A DNA stretch of 64,000 nt. Origin: Phocoena phocoena (lineage: Eukaryota > Chordata > Mammalia > Artiodactyla > Phocoenidae). Positions 37,201 to 42,554 of this stretch are shown here, piece by piece. The notes beneath the pieces were generated by a model. The model was not told the DNA's origin, did no database searches, and saw only the letters and a list, made by a program, of their open reading frames with translations. A program made the translations under genes and the position numbers. Location: the NCBI RefSeq assembly GCF_963924675.1, contig NC_089224.1, positions 70,727,464 through 70,791,463 of the forward strand, read 5' to 3'. Each line of letters begins with the position of its first letter. Position 1 is the first letter of the stretch.

Positions 37201-39161
37201 TCCCCTGCCCTCCCCCACAAAAAGGCCCAGCTGATACTCAACCATAAATATCAATTTTAAATTAGTCCCAATATATTAGAACTGCGTACAAACACACATT
37301 TTAACTGAGTCCACAGTAGTCCCAAGACATTTCCCAGTATTCTTTCTACATTTTTCAACAGTAAAATATACCAGACTTCTCTGCAGCTAACACTTCTGGC
37401 TATCTATTGTCAGCTTCTTCCCCTCGCTGCATGGTTCTTCCAGACACAATACTTGTAACAAGTTCAATGCTCCAGTTGTCTGCCTTCCTCACTCCGTTGA
37501 TACTAAATCAAATCCCCATGTTACTAATTCCCTTTTGAGCTCCATAAGTAATGCAATCCATGGCTCCTATGCCCGAGTTTAATTAGTAAATTATTTCATC
37601 AAGATCTCTCAACTTCAAAACTTCATGTCACCAATTTAATCAGAGTCAGAAGTAACTTTAAGCTTTCATTAAGCAAGTTTTAAAATTCAGAATAGTAACA
37701 AACTAGTTTAACCATCAGTTACAAATTGACAAACTATTTGGGAATGACAAATGTACTTCTTTGCTACTACTTGTCTTATTTGTTAAAAATAGAGCTCCAA
37801 CAACATGCCAAGCACTGGCAACGTAAAAATAAATAAGGCTCAGTCCCTGCCCTTGAGGAGGTCAGTCAAGCAATATTTAAAAATTTGCATAAAGCACAGC
37901 AGGAGCCCATCTAAGGGAACAGTTTTACTTCAGTAGGAGGTCACATCTATCTGATTCCAACTGCAGACTCAGAACATCGCCGTCGGTGTACTCATCTCTC
38001 ACACGAATAAAAGTGCTTTCTTTACCTGAAAATCCAATTGTTTTAAGTCCCTTTCAGATCTTGGAATTATAATTTTGTGACTAAGCTACTTTACGATTTA
38101 TCTACAAGAAAAATGAAAGTTAGGAAGTTTAAAAGTTCTACCACTGTGCCCAACCCACAGTGAGAATTCGATAAATATTTGCAGAAAAAAAATCATAAAA
38201 GCGGCTCCTACAGTGCTTTCCCTCATTTCCCCCTTAAAAACTCTGCAAATTTTAGAACATCCGGACCATCTCCGATCTTAATTTCACCCACCAGTTAAAG
38301 GCACTGAGCAGCATCATTCACTCGCTCATCACAAAACTGCTGTGTTTTCGCAGCGCCAAGGGTGGGGGGGGGGGGGGTGAGGGGCGGAAATCTTAATGCT
38401 GCTCTCACAAGAACTTACAACAGTTTGAGAAAAAAACATCCTACGGCATCCCACGTGTAGGTGAACTTGGGCTCTCCGTCTGTTCAGTTTGCAGGACAGC
38501 GACAATACATACAAATCATGCCCAGCACTGGACGATTTTACCACCACCATCTTCTATCTGAAATTCTTAACAGCACTTTTCCGGTCACCCTCACCCGCCT
38601 CAAGCCAAACCTTTAACGAGGAATGAAAGGCAAGAGGGCTAATCTGATCCAGAGATCAGAAGACAAGAGGCTGAGCAACAGACGGCGCGGGAGACACGCG
38701 AGAGTGCAGCGCCGGGAGGGGCTAAGGAGGTGCGAGATGACTCGGGGGCGCGGAGGTCAGCTCAGGCGGCCCGGTTCCGACGCCCCGGAGGCGTGGCGAC
38801 CGGAGGGCGAGCGCGGCGTGCGCCACGGTGCGGACGGGTCAGCCGCAAGCAGCGGGCGCGCCTACGGGCTGAGCGGGGGTCCGCCACGGGCTCCTTACCC
38901 GTAGTAGCGGAAGGCATTAATGATCTTCCAGAAGTGCTCGCGCTCGAGTCTCTCCTCCTCTTCCTCTGTGCTGCGCGTGGCCGCCGCCGCCGAAACCGCC
39001 GCGGCGGAGCCCAAACGCCCGGCGGAGAACTGCACTTCCACCTCCTCGCTCCCGCCGCCTCCTCCGCGGCTCCCGCCGCCTCCCCCGCGGCTCCCGCCGC
39101 CTCCCCCGCAGCCCTCGGGCAGCTGAGAGACTGGCGGCGGAGGGCGCCGCCGTCGCTGCAT
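1678..39161 (-). CDS. CARNMT1: CARNMT1, carnosine N-methyltransferase 1 (8 coding exons, joined)
   Basis: Coding exons in transcript order, all minus strand: 39161-38899, 31196-31001, 30154-29991, 17025-16885, 15934-15756, 13737-13624, 2591-2488, 1779-1678. Summed length is 1263 nt, giving 420 aa plus stop; I recall the human protein as 409 aa. All introns are GT-AG and phases match at every join. Seen: a Gly/Ser and acidic N-terminus (1-75), a helical region (76-207), a SAM-binding motif I loop PGAGLGRL (218-225), GDF (305-307), FIDTAHN (325-331) and a C-terminal end in RKPQ. Family knowledge: a SAM-dependent enzyme of nucleus and cytosol that methylates carnosine to anserine and also histidines in some C3H zinc-finger proteins. 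With an 11-residue offset, D327, Y407 and Y409 match human residues I recall as substrate contacts (D316, Y396, Y398). All expected segments are present, so it appears functional. Confidence 0.97.
1800..2030 (-). repeat. MIR-like SINE relic
   Basis: Reverse-orientation MIR pattern: attaattcatttattac, a tactattagtaatcccac stretch, then caaggtcacaccactaataag and a degenerate core. It lies in intron 7 and includes a short (gat)n run near 1803-1818. Confidence 0.7.
2259..2405 (-). repeat. MIR-like SINE relic
   Basis: Pattern of reverse MIR (taccacttattgaaag, tattattattttcac, agaggttaag) in intron 7. Confidence 0.6.
2488..2591 (-). CDS. CARNMT1: CARNMT1 exon 7
   Basis: 104 nt. It completes G353, then [20 protein letters not shown] and [14 protein letters not shown] (354-387). 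The acceptor is ...ccatag and the donor is GTAAGG at 2487, phase 0. Confidence 0.96.
3127..3235 (-). mobile_element. Older tRNA-derived SINE, reverse orientation
   Basis: Contains the reverse of the artiodactyl SINE head: ttggcagcacctcgtggcc, gttccctgaccagggatgg and agtcctaaccacttg. Possible target-site duplication gctggctttt at about 3102 and 3236. Confidence 0.75.
3255..3375 (+). repeat. MIR-like relic
   Basis: Follows the MIR core order: cccagctctaacacc, ttgtgtgcctatgaac, cctggcatattgtaggcac. Confidence 0.6.
4369..4725 (+). mobile_element. CHR-type SINE, long class
   Basis: About 355 bp with tRNA-like head, the ccacaactactgagcc body and a (taaa)n tail. Flanked by target-site duplication agaataaaca at 4359-4368 and 4726-4735. 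Confidence 0.93.
4815..5460 (+). mobile_element. L1 ORF2 end and 3' UTR fragment
   Basis: Shows the familiar L1 ORF2 C-terminal DNA order: gtggtgggaatgcaatg, ctctggaaaac, agtaattccaccagtagg, gggaacagcccatatgtcc, aaaatggatgaatttc, then aaactgtacacttaaa at the 3' end. Broken reading frame; not functional. Confidence 0.88.
5840..6530 (-). mobile_element. Old L1 3'-end-like fragment, split by a DNA-transposon relic
   Basis: Resembles the old L1M 3' region found antisense in many mammal introns (taaccacttgaaaac, gtggctatccattcc, ctcccactagcagtac). A hAT-like relic interrupts it at 6180-6375. Confidence 0.5.
6180..6375 (-). mobile_element. hAT-type nonautonomous DNA transposon relic
   Basis: Carries gatggcaaggcaaatatttg, ggctttgtgggccac, ggccaaatttggcctg and the end tagtttgccaaaccctg, which is a well-known mammalian Charlie-group element. 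The same family recurs at 20956 and 35344 in the opposite orientation. Confidence 0.75.
7105..7440 (-). mobile_element. L1 3' end, cetartiodactyl subfamily, with (TA)n
   Basis: Reverse of an L1 3' end: ctttattggagtataattgc, ggtggtcacaaagcaccg, cactctctcactttgtc. It contains a pure (TA)n microsatellite at about 7207-7252. Confidence 0.88.
7207..7252. repeat. (TA)n microsatellite
   Basis: About 23 TA dinucleotides in a row inside an L1 3' end; likely polymorphic in length. Confidence 0.95.
7850..8260 (+). mobile_element. Probable old L1 5'-region fragment
   Basis: A-rich text of the kind seen in L1M 5' regions (cagagactcacctgc, tattacaattattggac). No intact frame. Family assignment is from memory and weak. 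Confidence 0.4.
8411..8620 (-). mobile_element. CHR-type SINE, short class
   Basis: Reverse of the ~200-bp SINE (ggcggtacgcgggcctctc ... ccaccagggaagccc) with a T/G-rich tail. Imperfect target-site duplication aactgta(t/c)agttttt on both sides. Confidence 0.93.
8714..8935 (+). mobile_element. CHR-type SINE, short class
   Basis: Head gggcttccttggtgg, body ending in accacat, poly-A about 24 nt. Perfect 13-bp target-site duplication aaaacaaaactga at 8701-8713 and 8936-8948. Confidence 0.95.
8960..9590 (+). mobile_element. Old L1 fragments
   Basis: The right part (about 9440-9590) matches the L1 ORF2 order seen after the endonuclease: gtatataagagacgcatc, cataaagatacagaaagg, aaaagatccaccatac. 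The left part (gatatcttccatgtactg, aaagctatatgccaacc) also looks L1-like. No open frame. Confidence 0.55.
9595..9941 (+). mobile_element. CHR-type SINE, long class
   Basis: About 345 bp with head ggacttccctggtgg, body ccacaactactgagcc and poly-A. Imperfect duplication aaagct(a/c)(g/a)tgta flanks it. It is inserted in an old L1 ORF2 fragment. Confidence 0.92.
11700..11910 (+). mobile_element. CHR-type SINE, short class
   Basis: Head gcttccctggtggcgctg, body and poly-A. Target-site duplication aagaaaaaactg at 11688-11699 and 11911-11922. Confidence 0.94.
12191..12350 (+). mobile_element. MER20-like DNA transposon relic
   Basis: Diverged MER20 order: caatggtttttgatcaagg, ttggctgtcacaactgggg, tactactggaatctaatagg, agggatgctgtcaacc, acagtgtacaggac. 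Confidence 0.72.
12430..12625 (+). repeat. MIR relic
   Basis: MIR order: gctagttacttaaccc, cagtttcttcaatta, gggctgttttgagac, taatgcctaacccac. Confidence 0.75.
13624..13737 (-). CDS. CARNMT1: CARNMT1 exon 6
   Basis: 114 nt beginning with two bases that complete S315, then [20 protein letters not shown]... to ...GGIWINL and one base of G353. D327 in FIDTAHN lines up, by an 11-residue offset, with the human substrate-binding Asp as I recall it. The acceptor is ...gaatag and the donor is GTAAGT at 13623. Confidence 0.96.
14480..15130 (+). mobile_element. L2 LINE 3' end
   Basis: C/T-rich L2 pattern: gcacaccccagccaaactg, ttgccattccccctgc, tgaggttctctgctcaatc, then ctagaatatgggttccctg and aggtactcaacaaatacctg at the 3' end. 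Long frames here on both strands are by-products of the pyrimidine bias. Confidence 0.8.
15140..15680 (+). mobile_element. Second L2-like fragment
   Basis: ggctgaagtccaaacttc, aaggtcatccacaatctgg, ccttcaagtcacagcctcg and aacagattctaaatttc follow L2 3' order again, so two L2 copies or pieces lie head to tail. Confidence 0.65.
15756..15934 (-). CDS. CARNMT1: CARNMT1 exon 5
   Basis: 179 nt encoding the end of R255 through C314 and one base of S315. It includes [19 protein letters not shown], the [10 protein letters not shown] stretch, and [11 protein letters not shown]. The GDF at 305-307 lies after the cofactor-binding strands. The acceptor is ...ttgcag and the donor is GTAAGT at 15755. Confidence 0.97.
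15935..16884 (-). other. CARNMT1: CARNMT1 intron 4
   Basis: 950-bp AT-rich intron with no recognised repeat or RNA gene. Confidence 0.85.
16885..17025 (-). CDS. CARNMT1: CARNMT1 exon 4 (SAM-binding motif I)
   Basis: 141 nt. It completes W208, then encodes [20 protein letters not shown] and the conserved [19 protein letters not shown], ending inside R255. PGAGLGRL at residues 218-225 is the glycine-rich methyltransferase motif I loop that holds S-adenosylmethionine. The acceptor is ...atttcag and the donor is GTATTT at 16884. Confidence 0.97.
19076..19140. repeat. 31-bp tandem duplication
   Basis: gttagtagagattactac at 19081 recurs at 19112 with one base changed (c to t), followed by agatctatcaa in both. 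Confidence 0.9.
20008..20215 (+). mobile_element. Ancient DNA-transposon-type relic
   Basis: Text tagttctaattgagatgtg, ataaataccagatttcatag, gtaaaatatctcattaataa is a common mammal-wide interspersed sequence whose family name I am unsure of. Confidence 0.5.
20956..21162 (+). mobile_element. hAT-type nonautonomous DNA transposon relic
   Basis: Starts caggggtcagcaactatg and ends agaaaaagtttaccaatcctg, with tattgtctatggttgc inside. Same family as 6180 and 35344. Confidence 0.78.
21270..21540 (-). mobile_element. Old L1 3'-end-like fragment
   Basis: attgtttccaatctcttgc, gaactgcaaggatcaaaag and ccaagttgccctccataaa are typical of an old L1M 3' region found in antisense. Confidence 0.5.
21568..21763 (-). 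mobile_element. CHR-type SINE, short class
   Basis: Reverse SINE (tgcggtacgcgggcctctc ... ccaccagggaagccc). Target-site duplication ctta(c/g)tgtggttttt at 21553 and 21764. Confidence 0.94.
23520..23550. repeat. (TAA)n/(CAA)n microsatellite
   Basis: Run of taa then caa/taa triplets immediately before a SINE insertion. Confidence 0.85.
23553..23788 (+). mobile_element. tRNA-derived SINE with internal deletion
   Basis: Head ggacttccctggtggtcc runs straight into ttccaatgcaagg, missing about 20 bp of the usual head. Target-site duplication aacaataacag at 23542-23552 and 23789-23799. Confidence 0.9.
24390..25900 (+). mobile_element. L1 ORF2 fragment, split by a SINE
   Basis: Reverse transcriptase part before the SINE (tgatcatttcatctgaaaag, gtatttgacaaaagg) and the region downstream of the reverse transcriptase after it (aaatggaaagacatcc, acagaaatggaaaaactg, ttcatatggaattgcaagg, accaatggaatagaatag, aacaaatggtgctggg). 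Multiple stops and frameshifts; inactive. Same direction as the + strand, so antisense to CARNMT1. Confidence 0.9.
24643..24850 (+). mobile_element. CHR-type SINE, short class, inside L1
   Basis: Head gcttccctggtggcgcagtg, poly-A tail. Perfect 17-bp target-site duplication: aaaaactatattcacag at 24626 and 24851, showing insertion into a pre-existing L1. Confidence 0.96.
27060..27240 (+). mobile_element. Old L1 3' UTR fragment
   Basis: agtaactgtttaatgggtatg, gttgatgaaaacgttttag, gatgatggatgcacaatac, tgaatgtactaatgccac match L1M 3' UTR order. Confidence 0.65.
27265..27486 (+). mobile_element. MLT1-like LTR (ERVL-MaLR) remnant
   Basis: The last ~120 bp carry the MLT1 end pattern: acttctgacccacagaaac, aaataataaatatgtgttg, ttttgttgcacagcaacc. 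A solo non-coding LTR; no internal viral genes are visible. Confidence 0.72.
27490..27840 (+). mobile_element. Old L1 3'-end fragment
   Basis: gcagcaattccacatctaag, aacgttattaactgtagc and gtatgctccattttgtg follow L1M 3' UTR order. It ends at the next SINE. Confidence 0.65.
27844..28170 (+). mobile_element. CHR-type SINE, long class
   Basis: Head gggacttctccggtggcgc, ccacaactactgcgtc body, tail (ttaa)n about 28143-28165. Target-site duplication not clear. Confidence 0.9.
28180..28935 (+). mobile_element. Ancient interspersed repeat, family uncertain
   Basis: Ordered match in memory to a common mammalian 3' end: gtattcttcaaaaatg, caggaactg-like text, ctggattggatcctaaac, ataaaggacattattagg, and ttatttcaaaataaaaag at the end. 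Probably an old L1 3' UTR. Confidence 0.45.
29991..30154 (-). CDS. CARNMT1: CARNMT1 exon 3
   Basis: 164 nt encoding [16 protein letters not shown]... to ...KNFPKER plus two bases of W208 (residues 154-207). The acceptor is ...aaacag and the donor is GTAAAT at 29990. No ATG-started reading frame of useful length covers it; it was found by matching the expected protein. Confidence 0.96.
30155..31000 (-). other. CARNMT1: CARNMT1 intron 2
   Basis: 846-bp intron; no recognised repeat or RNA gene. Confidence 0.88.
31001..31196 (-). CDS. CARNMT1: CARNMT1 exon 2
   Basis: 196 nt. The first base completes G88, then 65 codons (TSMHERV... to ...NKEYGED, residues 89-153). The acceptor is ...ttttag at 31197 and the donor is GTATGT at 31000. 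The encoded [20 protein letters not shown] segment is the conserved helical N-terminal part of the family. Confidence 0.97.
31860..32400 (+). mobile_element. Old L1 ORF2-end/3' UTR fragment
   Basis: catcaatcagatgggcaaaa, atactggtaaaagtgcgg, gtacaaccacttcag, ctggaaacaacccaaaaag, gtacaattccatcttat follow diverged L1M order. No open frame. Confidence 0.7.
32825..32985 (+). repeat. MIR relic
   Basis: tgagctctggagtgtaac, gaaacccaggttatgc, ctatgtgacccttggcaag, then a short (gat)n. Confidence 0.78.
32986..33190 (-). repeat. MIR relic, reverse
   Basis: gatttaataagtgtcaggc, acccaacgaggtagacacc, then cttagcccagtgcc; directly abuts a forward MIR, forming an old inverted pair. Confidence 0.65.
33794..34002 (-). 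mobile_element. CHR-type SINE, short class
   Basis: Reverse SINE with a long poly-T. Perfect 16-bp target-site duplication aaagataagtattttt at 33778-33793 and 34003-34018. Confidence 0.96.
34784..35123 (+). mobile_element. CHR-type SINE, long class
   Basis: Head gggcttccctggtggcgc, internal ccacaactactgagcc, A-rich tail. Target-site duplication aaagtgatgtaa at 34771-34782 and 35124-35135. Confidence 0.95.
35344..35550 (+). mobile_element. hAT-type nonautonomous DNA transposon relic
   Basis: cagtggtgggcaagttatg at the start, aatgtctgtggttgctttc, and agaaagtttgccaacctt at the end; same family as 6180 and 20956. Confidence 0.75.
35945..36045 (+). repeat. MIR-like fragment
   Basis: gactctaccacaatttgg, accctaggcaaggtgc, cctcacctgtaaaaatg. 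Confidence 0.55.
36285..36545 (-). mobile_element. L1 3' end, cetartiodactyl type
   Basis: Reverse L1 3' end: cagcaggttcttattag, ggcaatcccagtctccc, ctctgcatctgtgtctc, aggttccacatatatgcg. Confidence 0.85.
36690..36905 (+). mobile_element. hAT-like DNA transposon relic
   Basis: ctgcactgcccaatacagc, gccgcatgtggctactgag, cctgaaatgtagctag, tattggacagtacagg are a mammal-wide element whose exact name I do not recall. Confidence 0.6.
38364..38377. repeat. Poly-G run (14 G)
   Basis: Fourteen consecutive G on the + strand, followed by tgaggggcgg; a C-run in the CARNMT1 pre-mRNA, about 520 bp into intron 1. Length could be uncertain in the assembly. Confidence 0.9.
38899..39161 (-). CDS. CARNMT1: CARNMT1 exon 1 (coding part)
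   Basis: Encodes residues 1-87 and two bases of G88. The start at 39161 ([10 protein letters not shown]) is preferred because it matches the known CARNMT1 N-terminus and has G at -3. The donor after ...FRYYG is GTAAGG at 38898. The exon is very GC-rich and carries three tandem 21-bp units (39048-39110) encoding Gly5-Ser-Arg-type repeats, followed by an acidic EEVEVQF segment, an alanine run and [13 protein letters not shown]. The reading frame stays open upstream to another ATG at 39404. Confidence 0.96.
39048..39110 (-). repeat. CARNMT1: 21-bp x3 coding minisatellite in exon 1
   Basis: Three units at 39048-39068, 39069-39089 and 39090-39110, each a variant of gctcccgccgcctcccccgcg on the + strand, encoding 7-residue Gly-rich units with Ser and Arg. 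Units differ by one or two bases. Confidence 0.93.
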
Positions 39162-39432
39162 CGCCGCCGCGGCCCTCGGCCTGGCTCGCCTGCGTCTCGC
39201 CGCGACTGAAAGCGTGGTGGCGGCTGCTCGGCCCTCCTCTAGACGGCGCCCGCCGTGGACATGCCCCCAGCTCGCGGCGCGCCCCGCCCCCGCCGCCCCC
39301 AGGCCTCCATCAGCGCCTGGCTCCGCCAGGTCTTCCGAGCACCCGGAACGACCGCGCTTGCGCATTCGAGAGTACGACGAAGGGCCGCAGCCACCTGCGC
39401 TCATTTGCTGCCGGCCTTTAGCGACGGCGCGC

Positions 39433-39440
39433 TGATGTCA
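39433..39440. promoter_or_regulatory. CRE-like site TGATGTCA
   Basis: One base from the CREB/ATF palindrome TGACGTCA, lying in the CpG island about 275 bp upstream of the CARNMT1 start codon. A TTGCGCA element (NRF1-like half site) occurs near 39359. Functional use is inferred only from position. Confidence 0.35.
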
Positions 39441-39559
39441 CAACAACGCGTGAAGTAGGCGGGGGCAAGGGCCAGATGGGTGGGGCGAAGGAGGAGATTC
39501 CTGGCAGGTTGGGGATGGCACCTGCGAGCAGCCGCGTGGTTCGGGCTTGAGAGCCGGTG

Positions 39560-40200
39560 AGTGCTGCTGAGTGGTGGAACAGGCCGCTGAACTAAGGCTA
39601 ACACATTAGCAAAGGAGAAATGCAGAAAAAAGTTCAGCTTTGATGAATTTAATAGGAACTTTTATTTCAGAAAGTCTAGAAGGAAGGTCTTGCATTCGCC
39701 CTAAGTTGTTTTAATGAATTTAAGTGAATTTCTATTTTTAATTGCATAAATGTAGAGGGACACTGTCATCTTTTCAGTGTTTAGGGGCCAGCGAAAGCCC
39801 TAACCCAAGCCCTGGACTGGTCATGGCAGCAGATCGGGAAACATTCAGGAACTTAACTCTGGCTAGTACTCGCACTTTGGAAGACCACCAAAGCGCAAAG
39901 GAGCCGTAACGCGGTGCAGCATTAACATCAAACGGTGGCCCATAGCAATGTCAGACTTAACCACTAACTCTTATTTACCTGCGTTCATTTTCCGCCCCAT
40001 TTCTCTCTGGGCTCGTGGATAAAACCTCTGCCCTACCTGCATTTGATGTTATTCTTAGAAAATAACTCGTTTCACTCAATTTAATCTACCATCCAACAAA
40101 ATAGTCTTTCAAAATAATGGTAAAAGAAGATTGTTTTATTCAGGAGAATTAAACTTGCTCAGGGACCACGGCTTCTGTTAAAAAGATATAATCATATTGA
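39560..40200. other. Non-coding stretch, CpG island to pseudogene
   Basis: No gene, repeat or RNA feature recognised. Confidence 0.6.
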
Positions 40201-40209
40201 AAATGAAGT

Positions 40210-40646
40210 GGCTCTCTGATCGCGCGGCGGGCCTTCAGGATGGCGCCGAAGAAAGACAAGAAGCCTAAGAAGTCAACCTGGAAGTTTAATTTGGACCTTA
40301 CTCATCCAGTAGAAGATGGAATTTTTAATTCTGGAAATTTTGAACAGTGTCTACGGGAGAAGGTTAAAGTGAATGGAAAAACTGGAAATCTTGGGAATGT
40401 CGTTCACATTGAACGCTTAAAGAATAAAGTCAATTGTTTCTGAGAAACAGTTCTCTAAAAGGTATTTGAAATACCTTACCAAGAAGTACCTTAAAAAGAA
40501 AAACCTTCGTGATTGTCTTCGTGTGGTTGCATCTGACAAGGAGATTTACGAACTTCATTGCTTCCAGATTAGTCAAGATGAAGATGGATCCGAGACTGAG
40601 GACTAGATGAAGCCATCCCTTATAGGGCTTTGCTTGCTAATAAAAC
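40210..40646 (+). pseudogene. RPL22L1: RPL22L1 processed pseudogene
   Basis: Intronless copy of the ribosomal protein L22-like 1 mRNA. It starts with a short GC-rich 5' UTR and an ATG at 40240 ([20 protein letters not shown]...) and continues through [19 protein letters not shown]. At about 40430-40434 one extra base (or a loss of two) shifts the frame and gives a TGA at 40441. The remaining coding text continues in another frame to TAG at about 40606, ending in the acidic [13 protein letters not shown] tail. AATAAA lies at about 40639. A 9-bp target-site duplication, aaatgaagt, flanks it at 40201-40209 and 40647-40655, as expected for L1-driven retroposition. It would give a truncated 67-aa product at best. 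The parent is RPL22L1 rather than RPL22, judged from memory of the two sequences. Confidence 0.93.
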
Positions 40647-40717
40647 AAATGAAGTATACAAGAGAGACATCTTGAAATGGATCTTTAGTTTATCAGTGAA
40701 TAAAAAACATTACTCTG

Positions 40718-41071
40718 GGGCTTCCCTGGTGGCACAGTGGTTAAGCATCCACCTGGGGACACAGGTTCGAGCCCTAGTCTGGGAAGATCCCACATGCCGT
40801 GGAGCAACTAAGCCCATGCGCCACAACTACTGAGCCTGCGCTCTAGAGCCCGCAAGCCACAACTACTGAGCCCGTGTGCCACAACTACTGAAACCCATGC
40901 ACCTAGAGCCCGTGCTCCACAACAGGAGAAGCCACCACAATGAGAAGCCCGCGCACCGCAACAAAGAGTGGCCCCCACTTGTTTGCTGCAACTAGAGAAA
41001 GCCCACGCACAGCAACGAAGACCCAACACAGCCAAAAATAAGTAAATACATTTATTTTAAAAACAAAAAAA
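40718..41071 (+). mobile_element. CHR-type SINE, long class
   Basis: Head gcttccctggtggcacag with a short deletion (catccacctggggacac), body and A-rich tail. Target-site duplication attactctg at 40709-40717 and 41072-41080. Confidence 0.95.
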
Positions 41072-41149
41072 ATTACTCTGTATGTTAAGCATTCATCTCT
41101 TTTATTTAAGTATATGCTGTTTATATGGTGCTGGCTTTCCTTTAATACT

Positions 41150-41470
41150 TTTTTTTTTAAATTTTTATTGGAGTATAGTTGATTTACAATGTTGTGTTAG
41201 TTCTGAGTGTATAGCAAAGTGAATCAGTTATACACATATGCACTCCTTTTTTTTTAAGATTCTTTTCCCATATAGGCCATTACAGAATATTCAGTAGAGT
41301 TCCCTGTGCTACAGAGCAGGTTCTTATTAGTTATCTATTTTATATATAGTAGTGTGTACATGTCAGTCCCAGTCTCCCAATTTATCCCTCCCCCTCTTAT
41401 CCCCTGGTAACCATAAGTTTCTTTTCTACATTTGTGACTCTACTTCTGTTTTGTAAATAAGTTCATTTGT
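41150..41470 (-). mobile_element. L1 3' end, cetartiodactyl type
   Basis: Reverse L1 end: tttttattggagtatagttg, tacaatgttgtgttag, tcagtagagttccctgtgc, gtcagtcccagtctccc. Confidence 0.88.
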
Positions 41471-41892
41471 ACGCCCTCGGTTTTTTTTAAATACTTTCTG
41501 TAAGCAGTATTTAAATAGCCTATAGCTAGTGGAATTTCTTTCAGGATTTCTAAAATGTACTGCTTTTACAAATGTCCTTGAGTTAAAGTATATAGTGAAA
41601 AAATGAAGCACAATTCTGGGTATAACTTTATATAATCAAATATTTAAATTCTCAAAAAAAAATGAAGTGACTTCATTTTCATAATTTAAATTAATAATTG
41701 AAATAAGGCAATGCTAAAAAAAGTACTGTGGTTATTCTGTGTTAATGTTACATTTTAATACAATGTTTTTATAAAGTTTAAAGTTATTTATTTTTTGAGT
41801 AGTAATGCAGTAATAGTTCAAAATTCAAAAGGAAAATGCAAAGGGTTACAAATGTAAAGTTTCTTTACCCTGTCCCTAACCACCAATATCCC

Positions 41893-42296
41893 TGTCCCAG
41901 ACACAATATATCAATTCCTTGCCTATTCTTCCAACTTTTCTATCCAGTACCTTTTTTCTTAGAGTCTGGTGTTTGGAAGTTATATATAAATTCTCATAAT
42001 ATTAACTGTTACCAATGCTGTTTTCATATGCACACACAAATTATACATGTCATAATTTGTGACATATATCATGCTAACATTTAATATTTTATTAAATGTC
42101 CCAGACACAATATATCAATTCCTTGCCTATTCTTCCAACTTTTCTATCCAGTACCTTTTTTCTTAGAGTCTGGTGTTTGGAAGTTATATATAAATTCTCA
42201 TAATATTAACTGTTACCAATGCTGTTTTCATATGCACACACAAATTATACATGTCATAATTTGTGACATATATCATGCTAACATTTAATATTTTAT
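41893..42296. repeat. 204-bp perfect tandem duplication
   Basis: Copy 1 is 41893-42096 and copy 2 runs from 42097 to about 42296. By eye the copies are identical across their overlap (from tgtcccagacacaatatatc to catttaatattttat). No poly-A, target site or recognised transposon is associated. Confidence 0.95.
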
Positions 42297-42339
42297 ATTT
42301 TAATTGTTTTCCCCTATTGTATCCCCTTATTTGTTCCTT

Positions 42340-42470
42340 ACCTCAACTCTGTGAAGTAAGTCTTGTTATATTCCTTTAAGAAATGAAGACAGACTCAGCA
42401 AAATTGTCTTACCCAGGGACACATAAATAGCAGAGCTAAAGTACATTTATTCATTCATTCTTTCCAGCAA
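42340..42470 (-). repeat. MIR-like relic, reverse
   Basis: ctctgtgaagtaagtcttg, cagactcagcaaaattg, cccagggacacataaatagc. Confidence 0.6.
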
Positions 42471-42554
42471 ATGTGTTGGTTGCCACCTATGTCTCTTGCA
42501 CTGAGCTAAAGGCAGCTAGAAGCTAGTGGAAACATGGACTTCTCATTTTCACTT

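Larger units (their letters stand above)
31197..38898 (-). other. CARNMT1: CARNMT1 intron 1
   Basis: 7.7-kb first intron. It contains an old L1, MIR pairs, two CHR SINEs in opposite orientations, two hAT-like relics, an L1 3' end and, near exon 1, a 14-G run. Stretches 31200-31850, 32400-32820, 33200-33780, 34020-34770 and 36910-38330 have no recognised feature. Confidence 0.9.
38640..39560. promoter_or_regulatory. CARNMT1: CpG island over CARNMT1 exon 1 and promoter
   Basis: Abrupt change from AT-rich sequence to dense CG dinucleotides, covering the end of intron 1, exon 1, and about 400 bp upstream of the start codon. Transcription of CARNMT1 is expected to begin between about 39200 and 39460. 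No TATA box is apparent. Such islands often also fire outward; a divergent antisense transcript is known by name in human (CARNMT1-AS1), but nothing in this sequence proves one. Confidence 0.85.

Noticed and set aside
38730..39209. 159-codon open reading frame on the + strand
   Set aside because: Antisense to CARNMT1 exon 1 in a CpG island; open only because GC-rich DNA lacks stop codons. No resemblance to a known protein.
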